64,000 nucleotides of DNA from Gonatopus flavifemur (lineage: Eukaryota; Arthropoda; Insecta; Hymenoptera; Dryinidae). Position numbers and translations under genes: made by a program. The notes under the pieces were generated by a model. The model did not search any database, was not told where the DNA came from, and saw nothing but the letters and a program-made list of their open reading frames with translations. How positions within the stretch are numbered: position 1 is the stretch's first letter; the number at the start of each line of letters is the position of its first letter. Below are positions 24,491-36,286 of the stretch, in pieces. The DNA is taken from NCBI GenBank assembly GCA_018340375.1, contig JAFFJZ010000013.1:186001-250000 (forward strand), read 5' to 3'.

Positions 24491-26794
24491 TCAAAAATCG
24501 TACCTAGTGGCAATGAACTTTTCATTGTTTTTTCTTATTGATAAGCAAGGGGGTGATCGCGGCAACACATCAGTATTGATGAGAAGATCTACTTCATTTA
24601 TTTTATCAAAAACTCTATACGCATAATAAAAACTGTGAAAATACACCATTTCAAATTCTGCAACTTGCAAATAAATATGATTATCTATTTGAAAAATTTC
24701 TCTTATAATTCCAAATTGTATCCCATTCTCTTGATGAATTCTGGTGATACACCTGGTTCCTATAGAGAACTTATGACCTAGAATTTCAATATGTTTCAAA
24801 GTTGAAACAGATGCGTTTCGTAACATGATATGTATCAATTTTTTCAACTCTTCTTGAGCATTGTGTGATTTGATTGTTCCGAGGATTACATCAGATGTTG
24901 GAATTGAAGTTGATTCTAAATTGTAGCACTGTTGTAACTGATGTCTGATGGCTATCGTGAGGGGTCAATTCATTGAAGATGTAGTGCCAACCGCCACTTC
25001 TTTCAATTGTCTATTTTTCCTTCCGAATTTCATACTTGAAAGATGTACGACAGGGCCATTCAAAAACATAGCTCGACTATAATGCACCAATAAGTGAATC
25101 TTGGGTTTCAACTTACCATATAATTCTAAATACAACAAATTATGTTCTTGTACAGTTTCTACTACATTTGAAATTTGGCCTAAGGTCAGTTGTGGTGAAG
25201 TTAAAACTCCAATCAATTTTCTGAGGCTATGATAAAGTTTCCAACATTTACTATCTGTGATTACTAGATCACCTACCATCAATGCAGAGTATCTTGTCAA
25301 ACAAAGCAACTCAGCTGCTGATTGTCTGAGTTTTATCTTTTCGCCACCCTTCTTACCACGACTAAAACATATCGGCCTTGGCTTGTTACTTCTTTCTGTT
25401 TCGTTGTAGGGAAAAATGTCTATTCTATTATTAATTATTTCTGGTGTCAAAATCTTATCTTCAATCAGAGTTCGTATGATTTTTCCAAGTGTATATCCTG
25501 CAATTCCTTCATACAAATCATGCATAATGTCTACACTGATATTTTCACAAATATGAAATTCAGGTATTTCATTAAAGATACATTTTTCTTTCACGCCTGT
25601 TTCGGAGAAATTTCTTGAAAGAACGTCTGGGTCATAGCTCGCAGATTTTCTGATGAGTGTTTCATCCTCTACTGTCAATTCTTCACATTCCTTTTTTGGA
25701 GCGTAACAAATCCTGCAGAATCGATTGGCAGTGAAGCTTTCAGAGAAGCCACATATAACATTCAATCCAAGATTGTCTCCTAGAACCAACGTACATTCAA
25801 AATATATCACTTTCTTGTGTCCATTAATGTATATAATCAAACCATCTCCTGATGAAGATTTTACATCTTCAATAACTTTTCTAAAAACAGCTTTGTTACC
25901 AAATTTTTTTAAATATTTAGAATGAAAAATTGTCGATACAAAAATGTTCTCCAATTTTCCTTGCAAATGAGGTGGCAAACAGCCAAGTGATACATATATT
26001 CCTCCTAATTTTTCTTCTCTTGCGTGACTGGCTAATGGATTTCCGGCTTCAAATTCGTCGAAGTATATGAAAATTGGGAAAACTAATGTATTAGAATCCT
26101 TATATTTAGTATTCCATAACTTTCCTTGAATTAAATTTGACAAAGTTTCAGATTCTCCACCAAGACTATTAGCATAATTGGTCATAATATCAAATAGTCC
26201 AGGTATCTTAAAAACCATTTGAAATGTTTTTTGTAAAGGAATATATGCCCCATAAACTGATTTTTTTCTAACTTCAACGTTTTCTGAATTTTCTTTGACG
26301 TATACGGTTTCTTCACCTATTCCAAATAGTCCCGGAGGAATATAAAAACTTTCCTTCTCGTAGAGGGCAAATCGAAAATGTTCCGTTGAAAATTTTCGAA
26401 AAAGATTTTTGCCTTCTTGCAAAGTAAATTGTGCTGTATGATATACTTTTTCATCTGTGATTGGTTTCAAACGAGCTTCTATACCGTTTTGGAGGTGAGG
26501 TATAATAAATTCAGAAATAAAAGAATCAAAATTTTCTATCACGTAATCCACTGCTTTACGTGATAGAAGGGCGTTATTATACAAAGAAAGAGTGAATTTC
26601 AGCATCTCTTTATCTAAAGTATTTTTATCAATCCGAATATAATCCATGATGAAGATGTAAAACCAACAATGAAAATAGTCCTGAATTATGAAGGAAATTT
26701 GTTTCCAATTCGGTTCTTGTTGAAGTTCACGGGACACTGTGTTTGTTTGAATTACTTTATAAATCGTCAGACATAACTGCACATGAGTGAACAA
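24491..26794 (-). pseudogene. TNP2-like transposase with one in-frame stop
   Basis: A 609-codon frame runs from 26794 to 24965. After one TGA the same frame continues coherently to 24491, giving about 768 codons. Visible features, in order: a helical N-terminal third; IFIYFDEFEAGNPLASHA around residues 241-258, with acidic residues after a hydrophobic strand; LVLGDNLGLNVICGF (337-350); a small FCRICYAPKKEC Cys cluster (359-370); ENISVDIMHDLYEGI (417-431), the most characteristic motif; and a C-terminal KIHLLVHYSRAMFLNGPVVH region (565-584). The pattern recalls the TNP2/EnSpm transposase fold seen in many animal mobile elements. I am not certain of the superfamily, and no catalytic residue assignment is claimed. 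The true start may be further upstream or in another exon. The stop suggests recent decay. Confidence 0.65.
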
Positions 26795-26956
26795 TCTTTC
26801 TGAAAAACTTATACTCTATACGCTAAGACGTTAACCCTTATAAGCTCATACTTATATGCCAAGAACAAATGTTCTATAAACGAATGAGATATGGTAGATT
26901 CGATATTTGGAACACATGATTGTTTTGAACTACAGAGACAAGTTGAAATGTTTCAT

Positions 26957-28740
26957 TCAACATGTTTGTAAGTCGCCAATTAAATCTGCAACCCCTTTAT
27001 ATATGTTAGAGACAGGAAAATTGAAGACCTGACGTTCTAAAAATTGCCATATATGACTGCATACAAGTGGAGAATCGATATGGAAAACTTTCATGAACTG
27101 GAAGCATATATCGACGGCGCATAAAACTGAATGCACTTGATATGTGTAATCAGAAACAACCACATACGCAGATGTAATTTCATTAATAGTCGGACCATTG
27201 ATAACAACAAATGGTTGTATCGTAAGTTTGTGATCGATGTAGTACTGCTTCAAAGTAGCTTTTGCTAGTAGAAATGATTGATTGAAATCTCCAGTCTCCT
27301 GTGAAACAATGAATATTTGATATTATTTTAGAAATTATAAAAAGTATTCTGTCGTGTATTTATTTGAAGTAATGCATGAAAATATTATTATATTTGAGGG
27401 TGTACCTTAATATGCAGTATGAAGGAATTCAATACTTCTTGTTTTACAGGGAACCAATTTTTTCCTCCGTGACGATACGTTTGTTTACAAATTTTTTTGA
27501 ATAAAAAAGGCAATAAAATCAATGCCAGAATCTGGTTATCTGAAAATATATACATAAAAGGATGATCCAACAAAAATCATATACTTATTCTCAAAACGTG
27601 AAAAATCACTTACTTGTATCTTGTGTAGGGCTCTCATTGGCACGTAAAATATCTTTGATCGCCTTGTCTCTTTTTTTTTAGCCAGTTTTATAATTTTTTG
27701 TGCTATCGATGGCCAATTTTTTTTGAATTTATCGGTGGGTTGGAAGAAAATGGAACAGAAATCCGCTTGCACCTAAATCATATTTGGGAAGACATCTTTA
27801 TATAAATATTATAACCTCAAATCATCAACATGTGAAAGAAGATACAAAGTCTCACGAGAAGGTATCCAACTGATTTCACTAGATTAGGGAAGGTATTCAG
27901 TATAGTGTTTATATCATTCGCCTTATAGAATTCTATTTTCTCTTCATTCGCCGTTGTCTTCCACTTGTTAATATATTCTGAATCTATAATATCCACCACC
28001 AATCTCAACTCTTCAAATTCATTCGAATGAATCACATCTATAATATGAAGATTCATATACAATAGTTCCAATTGAATGAATATGCAGAACCATTTTCAAA
28101 CCATTCCAAAGAAAATGGTTAATATGATAGTACTATACCTGCGATGCTTTTTTTTCTCTTCGTTGGTTTTATTTTTATGAAATTAGTAGCAATGGCTTTT
28201 TCACGGATGCCTTCGTATGCTGCATACAAAGCTCCATGAGCATTCGACTTACTATTCGGACGTGTATAAAAGCTTTCTTCGATATATTTGGTGAAGAGAC
28301 ACGCTGCACTATCTGCCAGTTCTTCCAATCGACTTGGTACTATACTGTTAAAAAATTTTCAGTTATTTTTAAAAAATTGGATACATATAATAACTGAGGA
28401 TAAGATATATTAAGAATGAAAAGTTTAAAAACAAATTTCGCTTTACGTGTAATTATTTGTCCGATCAATTTCATGGTATATTAGAATTTTTGATACTGCT
28501 TGAATCGTAAAAAAAGTTCTTTTTTTAGTGGCTAGTATTCGACTCAATTGATCTGCATTTTGTTCGAAATCATATAAATGGATGAGTAATCTTCCCTCTG
28601 AATTTTTCATCAATACTTGATAAACGTAGTTAGATGACCGAGCATTTTCCTCTAAAATGAAAAAATCATGTGAAGATGGAATTATCAACAATCAAAAGTA
28701 CTCATACATCAGTTGAAGAGTCAATTATGTCCTACCTGTG
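26957..28740 (-). CDS. multi-exon gene of unknown function, second gene of the nested transposon
   Basis: A series of short minus-strand frames is separated by plausible GT-AG introns, for example a donor at about 28138 reading GCAG|GTATAG. In order: 28691-28443, about 28328-28139 (ELADSAACLFTKYIEESFY), 28071-27832, 27772-27610 (QPTDKFKKNWPSIAQKII, then a basic KKKETRRSK run), 27540-27405 (LALILLPFLFKKICKQ), and about 27299-26957 (QPFVVINGPTINEITSAYVVV to the stop). No domain is recognised. It lies just upstream of, and co-oriented with, the TNP2-like gene inside the same inverted ends, so it probably belongs to the transposon. Exon borders are approximate and the first exon is not identified. 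A related exon appears again at 29283-29525. Confidence 0.5.
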
Positions 28741-29282
28741 TCTGACCTTTACGCTGATTCATTAGCTATTAATGACTCTGCTTCATTAGCTATTAATTGT
28801 AGAATAGTTTCTTCGGCAGTATCTACAATTCCACAAATCTGGAAACTATCAGAAGGGTGTGTGTTTTTTCCTGTTTCAACGTGACATTGATTTGGGATGT
28901 ATTTCACGACTGAGAAATCATATTACTAATCAACTTTTCAATTAATATATTATCACATTATTAATTAGCAAACCATTGTGGGAATGTTGAGGATAGGATT
29001 TTTCACAGGAAGAATTGGAAAAGCTCGAACTCGGGATTGAGATATCACCTATTCCATTCATTCTTCATTTCACATGGAAAATTGGGACATGCAACGCGGA
29101 AAGAGAAAGCAATCAATAGGAGTTTGGAAACGTAAACAGATAAATCAAAGAATTGAGGTTAAGTTGACTTCGACTATTTATTTATTTTTTCAATGTATTT
29201 TGCTATTCAGTTACTTCAAGTGATGCATATGGGAATATTATTATATTTAAATACATACCTTAATATACAGTACAAACGAATT

Positions 29283-29525
29283 TCAAAATTCTTGTTTGTC
29301 AAAGTGCCAAGTTTTTCCTCCGTCACAATACGTTAGGTTACAAACTGTTTCGGATGAATAATATTGTAATACTGTTTTGAATAACAGTGATGTTATAATC
29401 CATGGAAACTTTGACGGAGTAAATAATACTAACTTCCCACCAATTGATTTATCAATATATTGAAAAAATATGAGTTTGAAGTAATCACACAATTCATCAC
29501 ATTCGGCCGCAAAGCAGTATGTCAA
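29283..29525 (-). pseudogene. second copy of the 27388-27573 exon
   Basis: It contains GGKTWHFDKQEF, corresponding to GGKNWFPVKQEV in the exon at 27388-27573. The intron side is also similar (the ATATTATTATATTT and CCTTAATAT segments). It lies next to the right inverted end. It may be a duplicated exon or part of another copy. The stretch 28741-29282 between has no recognisable gene. Confidence 0.5.
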
Positions 29526-29568
29526 TCGCTAAAAGGTCCCGGGATAATCCCGTGCCCCTCTAGCGATC

Positions 29569-30051
29569 CCCGCTCGATAGGGTCTCACGCAATTGTCGCT
29601 TGATGGCGTCCCTGTAATATCGTAGGATCTAGCGACATGTCCGCGTTCATAGACGGTATCGTTGCGTGCAATAGGTACTAGGGCGAGACACTTGAAGTTG
29701 AGAGAATAAAGCGTTCCTGCTTTCATATAATGGGCCTCCTGACTGCCAAACTCAGCCACTTGAGGGCGACATCATAGGAAGTTCATTCAAGCGCTAATTT
29801 CAAATACCGTTTCTTAGAAATCATGAATAAAAACTATTGAAACGATTAGTATTTACATTATTCATTCATTTAAATGAAGAGTAATTTTTCTTCTAATTAG
29901 AACTGAAGGGGTTGATATTCCTTTATGAATAATGCGAGTGTTGGGATGTGGTGAACACGTTGAATGTATATTTCATATCTGTGTTTTGGAGTGATTGATT
30001 ACACGTGTCAACGTCAATATTATTGAATGGATTTTCAACTAAATCAAAACG
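29569..30051. other. 5' flank of the ISL2EU transposase gene
   Basis: A GC-richer block (29569-29760) with iterated CGCTNGA-like words is followed by AT-rich sequence up to the THAP start codon. This should hold the promoter. No defined element is recognised. Confidence 0.4.
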
Positions 30052-32552
30052 ATGGGCAAATGTAGTGTTCCTTATTGCAAAGGTAAAGCAACTTTCACTT
30101 TTCCAAGAGATGAAAAGCGTCGAAGTCTTTGAGAAAATGCTATAGATGCTAACTTTCGATCTTCGAAGACATCTAGGTTATGTTCAAATCATTTTGAAAA
30201 GGATTTAATCATTCAAAACAATGAAAGTTACTACACAGGTAAGATAATTTCCTATCTTTGTTGTAATATTTGCATCGAGTGAATGAAATCGTTCATATAG
30301 TTTAGGAGATTTTTTTCATTAACAAAAATTTATTTCAGGAGTCAAGTCTTCAAAAAAAACTTTGAAACCCAATGCTGTCCCAACACTGATGTTAAAGCTA
30401 GGAATCGAGAAATCTAAGTGTTGTGAAACAATCAGAAAAGCTCTTTTTGAAGAAAATCCTAATTCATCTTCATTGCTACCATTGCCTTTGTCCTTGCTAG
30501 ATCATCCACCACATGTCTTGGAAGATTATATGTCACCTTCATCATTGAATCGCAGGGATGAGTTTAATGTTGAACTACAGGGAACAGGGCATAATTATAC
30601 ACCTATCCAAGAAGGTATCACAGATAAAAGTATGTCAGAAAAGTTGTTTTTACAAAAAATCCCAATCCATCATATTACCATTGCCTTTGTTCCTGATAGA
30701 TAATTCATCGCAGAGCTTGGGAGATTGTTCGACAAATTCAGAAGCAATTTTAAAAGATACGCCTATGCAAGATGGTACAACACGTTCATCATTCAATCAT
30801 AGAGATGGGGTTACTGTTGTATTACAGGAAACACAGCCCAATGATACACCTGTTCACAAAGATATTACGGATGGAGGTATGTCACATCAGTTCCCTATTA
30901 GCCCAAATTGCATGGAATTCATGAAATGGCATAATAATTGCACAAAGTTTTGTCTGTTTTATTTTGCAATTTCTTCACAACTCTTCCACAACTCTGCACA
31001 ATTTTTGTGCAGTTGTTGTGTAATTATTGTACAATTATTGATCAGCATCTGTTAAATTCAATAGTCATGTATTCCTTATGATATACTTCCCTTTAGAATT
31101 CATTATAATAACATTTAACTTCTCATTTTGTATTTCATTTTTCTGGATGTTGCCATATTTATTATATCTATGTGACGAAATAAATATTTTTTGATGCATG
31201 AAAATTGAATGATCTAAGAAATTATTATAGAAAATCATTTCCTGGCAATAACAAAACATTATTTGCTAATTAATTTGATTTTTTTATCCAGTTTATTTCA
31301 TTTTCAATTAATTTTCCCATCCATCTTGACAAGAATTCCACCATGATTGCGTTTTAAGTGTACAATATTGTGGACGCAACTTCGTGCAATTTTCATGCAA
31401 TTTGTGCCAACAAGATTATTTTTGACACATACAATATTGGATAACACAATACATTTTTCAGACATATTAATCGTATCTGATCTTCATTGTAATAACAATA
31501 TCCAAGCGGAAGAGACGGTATTTTTGTCGATACCTGAAAACCATGGAACAGTGAGAATTGAATCAGATCAGTTGAAATCATCAAAAGCGAATCAACGAGA
31601 ATCGCCTGCTGTCCACAAGAAATCTTCCCGATCCATTGGAACTCAAGCTGCTCGTGGATGCTTATCTGTGCATTCAATTTGTTTGAGAGATGATGCCATA
31701 CATTATTATACCGGGCTAGGAACCTATGCTAAATTTCAATTTGTGTACGGAACAGTAGGTGATTATGTTGATCATATCAAATATGTCAAAGGACAAGTTA
31801 ACTGTATGGAGCCCCAGGATATGTTTTTATTAACGCTAATAAAATTACGAAGAAATATCCCAGATTTTGGACTGAGCCTTTATTTTGGCATCAGTGAAAC
31901 GATGGTCTCCAATATTTTCAATACGTGGATCCATTACATTTACCAGCTATGGTCGTTGTTAGATACTTGGCCATCCAGAGAGGTTATCGACTTCTACATG
32001 CCAGAACGATTCAAAAAATACTATCCATCAACAAGAGTCATTGTTGATGCCACTGAAATACCTATTGATAAGCCTTCTAATCCAATAGCTCAACAAGCTA
32101 CGTTCAGTACGTATAAAAATAAAAACACAGTGAAAGTATTGGTAGGAGGATCCCCTGATGGTATTTTGTGTTACCATTCAACGGCATATGGTGGGAGTAC
32201 GAGTGATAGACAAATCGTTGAAAGATCGGATCTTGTTCAGAAATGTCAAAAAGGTGATTCTGTTATGGCAGATCGGGGATTCAATGTTCAAGATATTTTT
32301 CAATCGCAAGGAGTAATTATTAATACACCTCATTTTCTAAAAGGTAAACAACTCCCCAGTGTTACAGTGTTATCCGATAGAAAATTAGCATCGAAGCGAG
32401 TACATATTGAACGATTGATAGGGCTGACAAAAACTTATAAAATTTTACAGGGACCGTTGAATCCTTCTTATACACGCTTAGCGACAAAAATATTCTCCGT
32501 ATGTCTGATGTTGTGCAATTTTCGTGAATCTATTGTTAGCACAGTTGCTTGA
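30052..32552 (+). pseudogene. ISL2EU-type transposase: THAP zinc finger plus DDE domain
   Basis: Exon 1 (30052-30238) encodes a THAP finger: MGKCSVPYCKGKATFTFPRD, then SRLCSNHFEKD, giving the C2CH ligands. A TGA at 30130-30132 interrupts it. A GT donor at 30239 and TATTTCAG acceptor at 30331-30338 bound the first intron. Exon 2 (30339-30876) is a variable linker with a partial internal duplication and a frameshift near 30690, ending at a GTATGT donor. The acceptor TTTTTCAG at 31454-31461 opens exon 3 (31462-32552), an intact DDE_Tnp_4-type domain: RVIVDATEIPID, DSVMADRGFNVQ and KRVHIERLIG hold the likely D, D and E. The THAP domain would bind element ends and the DDE domain catalyse excision in the nucleus. 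Stop and frameshift make this copy defective, although the catalytic exon is open. Confidence 0.85.
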
Positions 32553-34246
32553 ACAAGTTGTCTTTGAGGATTGATGTTCAAATTCACAATATTCGTTCAA
32601 ATTCCTTAAGAAATGTATTTTTATGTGTGTGTATCGTGTGCATATTTGAACGAGTAGTTGTTTCAAGGTACCTAAGTTCGATTTTTCACTTTTTGATATA
32701 ATTGTATTTTCACGATCTATAGGGGTCCACTCACCCTTGAGTGTCAAGAAGGAACTCGATCAAGCTTCCGTTCCAAAGCCAGTGTATTTTCGAGGTTAGT
32801 GTCAAAAGGTACCTAAGTTCAATGCATAGGTCCCTTTTCACCCGACGTATGTACACTATATTTCCGTTACGTTTGTTTCCTTATATTTGACGTTTCTTAA
32901 AAGACCCAGTGTACACATGCGGGATTAGGATCGTCGAAGAACAGTAAGACTTTTCAATCAACTTGTACACAGCAGGATGTCTCTTTTAATAAAAATGAAC
33001 AAGACAAAAAATAGTGTTCGTAACATAATATACGAATAAGTATTAATAATTTGTGTTTTTAGGATAACGTCCCAAATATTGTCCATTATTTGATAAAAAC
33101 CCGTATGGAAATATTTTGCTGAAAACTATCCGCTCAACTCTGAATAATCTCTGAGAAACGCTGCATTTTCTTTGTAAATCTCTGCAAACCTCTGAAATTT
33201 TGATGAAAAATCTAATATTTTTGGAACATTATGTACAGACTTTTCTCAGACTTTCTCTGAGTTCCTCAGAAGTTTTCCAGAGTTCCTCAGATTGTTTTCG
33301 AACGAATAGCAACGAAATTGCAATCTGAAAAAACTCTGACAAAGCTGTGAGAAATTTCTGACTATCAAAAATTTTCAAAATCCTACAAATACATCCATAA
33401 TTTATATTTGAATATCATATGTGAAGAAGTGTTTGAAAATAAAAACAAATTTCCTCCATAGTCAGAGAAATGTGACAAATTTCTCAGAGTTTTGTCCGAA
33501 TTTTTTCAAAGTACAATTTAGTCCCTATTTGTCTGAAAAAGATCTGAGAAGCTCTGGAAAAAGTCTGAAACAAGTCTGTGAAAAATGTTCCAAAAATATT
33601 AGAATTTTCATCGAAATTCCAGACTTTTTCAGAGTTCCGCAGAGTTTTACACAGAAAATGCAGCATTTTTCAGTGATCATTCAGAATTTTCCGGACATTT
33701 TTCAGCAAAATATTTGTAAGAAAACCTACTTGTGGTCGAAGAAACTCATACTTCAAAATTCATCAAGTCTCAAAAGGGACCCAAGTCCACAAGATGAAAT
33801 GTGTTTTGTTGTTCCCTATTGGTTATTAAGTGTCCATACTGCATTCCATTATGAGTTTACATATATATATTTTATTGTGTGATTTTACCAAACGGCCATG
33901 GAAGAAACAGTTCCTTTGTTTTTCTCAAAACTATGAAAATGTGACTTATGTTCCTTTTAACAATTACCTGTTCATTCACAATAATTATATCGTGAGGATC
34001 TCGTAACCATAGACCATGGCCCTCTCTCTTTTTCATGTATGGCATGAAGGAGTGATGAGAGATAATGCTAAACTAAATGTTTGAATAACATCAACAATAT
34101 GTTTCTCATTATCACAGTTTATTATTAATTATTAGTACTTCGCAAAAATAACATGACTATTCAACCTCTTTGGTAGTATGAATGTTATGAATTATAGATT
34201 AATTTTTATAAATATAAAACTTTTACTTCTCATATAATTTGTGTAC
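32553..34246. other. convergent 3' intergenic region of ISL2EU
   Basis: Apart from the hairpin at 33111-33717 no gene is seen. AAGGTACCTAAGTTC is repeated at about 32668 and 32807. Polyadenylation sites for both genes are expected here but not resolved. Confidence 0.5.
33111..33717. repeat. hairpin MITE inside ISL2EU
   Basis: AAATATTTTGCTGAAAAC at 33111 pairs with the 3' end TTTTCAGCAAAATATTT at about 33717. CGCTGCATTTTC pairs with GAAAATGCAGC. The arms meet near 33420. It is rich in CTGAGA/TCAGAG words. It lies between the two convergent genes; open frames in it are spurious. Confidence 0.7.
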
Positions 34247-36104
34247 TTATTCATTAAATATAGCATTATATCTTTTATATAAATATTCATCCAGAATTAT
34301 TACTTTGAAATGCTCATCATAAAAGTGTCTCAAACGTTCAACCATTAATTCAATCATTTGGTTATCACGACCAATGGTTATCACAACAGTTTCGATTGTA
34401 GTATATACTAAAAATTTTGCCACATATCTTCCAGTGACAAACAACTGGCCTTGTATTTGATAATAGTACATATGATTTTTCCTGAGTCTTGAATTATTGT
34501 TCTCATCTCGGTATAAGTACGGTATTGTTTTCTCTGTAATTTTCTCTAATCTACGAGAGTATGGACATTTTACTTCTACAATGGTATCATTGCCAATGAG
34601 ACCATCCGGAGAAGCTCCTAAAAAAGGGTGAGTTTGACTCACAAAAAAGCCACACTTTTCTATTTTCACTCCAGTACTTTCATATATATTTAAGGCTTTG
34701 GACTCATTTATCATACCCCAATCAGTTGACTTGGACTTAAAAGGGACTGGATTCAATAAATCTCGGGCAAACTTCATTTGTTCTTCAGTTTCACGGATTA
34801 TACAGCACTTATAAAAATTACTGGCTGTAATTCTAATTCGGCGTTCTTGAAACCAAGTTTTGCTTAAACTTTGCCCTCTTGTCTCTTTTTCAATTTTTTC
34901 AATTTCATCAAGAGTAATAACTGATAATTTCAGTTCATTGAGGAGTCTCTCTTCTGGGTTAATATTGTGATAAGAATGGTCCCAAAGTGCAGCGTAAATG
35001 TTAGCTGGTTTAAAAATCCGAAGAAACGGCATTGTGCTTCCGTGAATTGCAGGAAAATTTATGGCCCGGTTCCGTTGATTATCACAATAATTTTTCTTAT
35101 TCACAATATTAGGGTCCAGAACTACTGGATCCGGAGCAGGAGGGAGGTTTGGATTTTTTTTGGGCAACAGCTTAGCTTTTATAGGGGATCCAAAATAACT
35201 CTTGGACGGTCGGTGGAATGTTTGTAGTTGTTGGGTGCAAACTGTCTTTAAAATCATTTTTTTCTCCCTTCCCTGTAATGAAAATAAATTCTTTATCATG
35301 ATCAGATGACATCTTTGGCATGTTTTTATGCCATAAATCATAACTACTGATTTTGTTTATTATTACCATTTGTTCCATTGCCCAAAGAAGCACCGCAATA
35401 TGTTTGCAATGAGCAGTGTCACCACTACCTACAGCGCATTCACAATGTGTGCCTTCAATGAATCCGTTATTTGATATTCTAATATCACATTTATATTGTA
35501 CAGATTTTTTCATCTGTGCTAAACACTGTCCCTGAACAAATGTAACATCTTCACTTTCAGCTATCCTAGCATAGAGTAAATACTTGTTATCGTACATCTC
35601 TTCACCAAGATTTTTATTGACATTATATCTGTAAAGAATCAGAAGTACATATAACATCAGGTTATATTTTTTTCCAATTTGTTTCTTTTTTTATAACATA
35701 TTCATTCAATACCTTTTCAGAAACAGATGAACTTGATTTGCCGATATGATTGGAATTTTTGTATGGCCGTTAATATCCCTGTATTCAGAAACCTTTGGCG
35801 TCCAGAATGCTGTGTCTGGCTCTTGTGGATATGATTGAAAAAAATCTTCATTCTGGTCGTAGAATATCAACCTAAATCATGAGGCATTAGAAATATTTTT
35901 TTTGTAATAATTATATTGATCAATTTGAATTTTTTCTTGGTCGACTCTTTATTGTAATGACATGGGGTTAGGTTATGCCAAAAAATTATTATAACGTACC
36001 GTTCTTGCAAATCCTTCTTTTTTCCTGTAACACGAAGTCCACGCTTTCTTAATTCCTGTTTTAGTTGATCACTCGTCCATGAAAAATACTTATTAATCAC
36101 GCTC
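34247..36104 (-). pseudogene. ISL2EU accessory protein: SAP, SWIM finger and YqaJ-type nuclease
   Basis: Exon 1 (36104-36000) encodes a SAP-like DNA-binding helix pair (WTSDQLKQELRKRGLRVTGK). Exon 2 (about 35872-35713) is a short linker. Exon 3 opens near 35632 and contains a SWIM-type finger (HCECAVGSG, then AHCKHIAVLLWAM). A frameshift near 35190 moves to the frame that starts at 35341. That frame carries the nuclease domain: TASNFYKC, FLGASPDGLIGND, IVEVKCPYS and YYYQIQGQLFVTGR, the D, E-x-K and Q pattern of lambda-exonuclease/YqaJ enzymes. It ends at 34247. In ISL2EU elements this protein accompanies the THAP transposase, and a role processing DNA ends is inferred from the family. The SAP plus SWIM plus YqaJ order is clear. 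The frameshift suggests a pseudogene. Confidence 0.8.
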
Positions 36105-36286
36105 ATATTGCACGATATTGTACACGGGATACTTTGGATCGTTTGAATGTCTGCGCCACATGGTACGTTCTATGTTGCTGCCACCTAGGCCGAGTTTGAC
36201 ATAAACGGATCCCTATTCAGTGGGAAAACGTTTTGCCATGATGGAAGGAGCCCACCCGCGATAATCTCTTTTTTTTCCTCTCCGTG

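Larger units (their letters stand above)
24018..29568 (-). mobile_element. nested DNA transposon with TNP2-like transposase
   Basis: Imperfect inverted ends of about 50 bp occur at 24018 (GATCGCTAGAGG, then GGGATTATCC and AGCGATTGAC) and, inverted, at 29568. No clear target duplication is seen. The interior is minus-strand coding: a multi-exon gene of unknown function, then a transposase-like gene. Because the ends do not start CACTA, the superfamily (EnSpm/CACTA-related or other) is not settled. Confidence 0.65.
23827..36286. mobile_element. ISL2EU-type DNA transposon, 12.5 kb including a nested element
   Basis: The ends are CACGGAGAGAAAAAAGAG and its near complement CTCTTTTTTTTCCTCTCCGTG, flanked by TA (23825-23826 and 36287-36288). 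The empty site CACTCTATAGGAG is present at about 54785. It encodes a THAP-DDE transposase on the plus strand (30052-32552) and a YqaJ-type nuclease on the minus strand (36104-34247). This convergent pair is typical of the ISL2EU group. Both genes are damaged. Another transposon occupies 24018-29568, so the original element was about 6.9 kb. Confidence 0.85.

Noticed and set aside
24018..29568. CACTA transposon called from its ends
   Set aside because: The ends read GATCGCTAGAGG rather than CACTA, so only a cautious TNP2-like label is given.
33421..33882. 153-codon frame
   Set aside because: It lies across the arm of the hairpin at 33111-33717, and the opposite strand is open too; composition follows the repeat.
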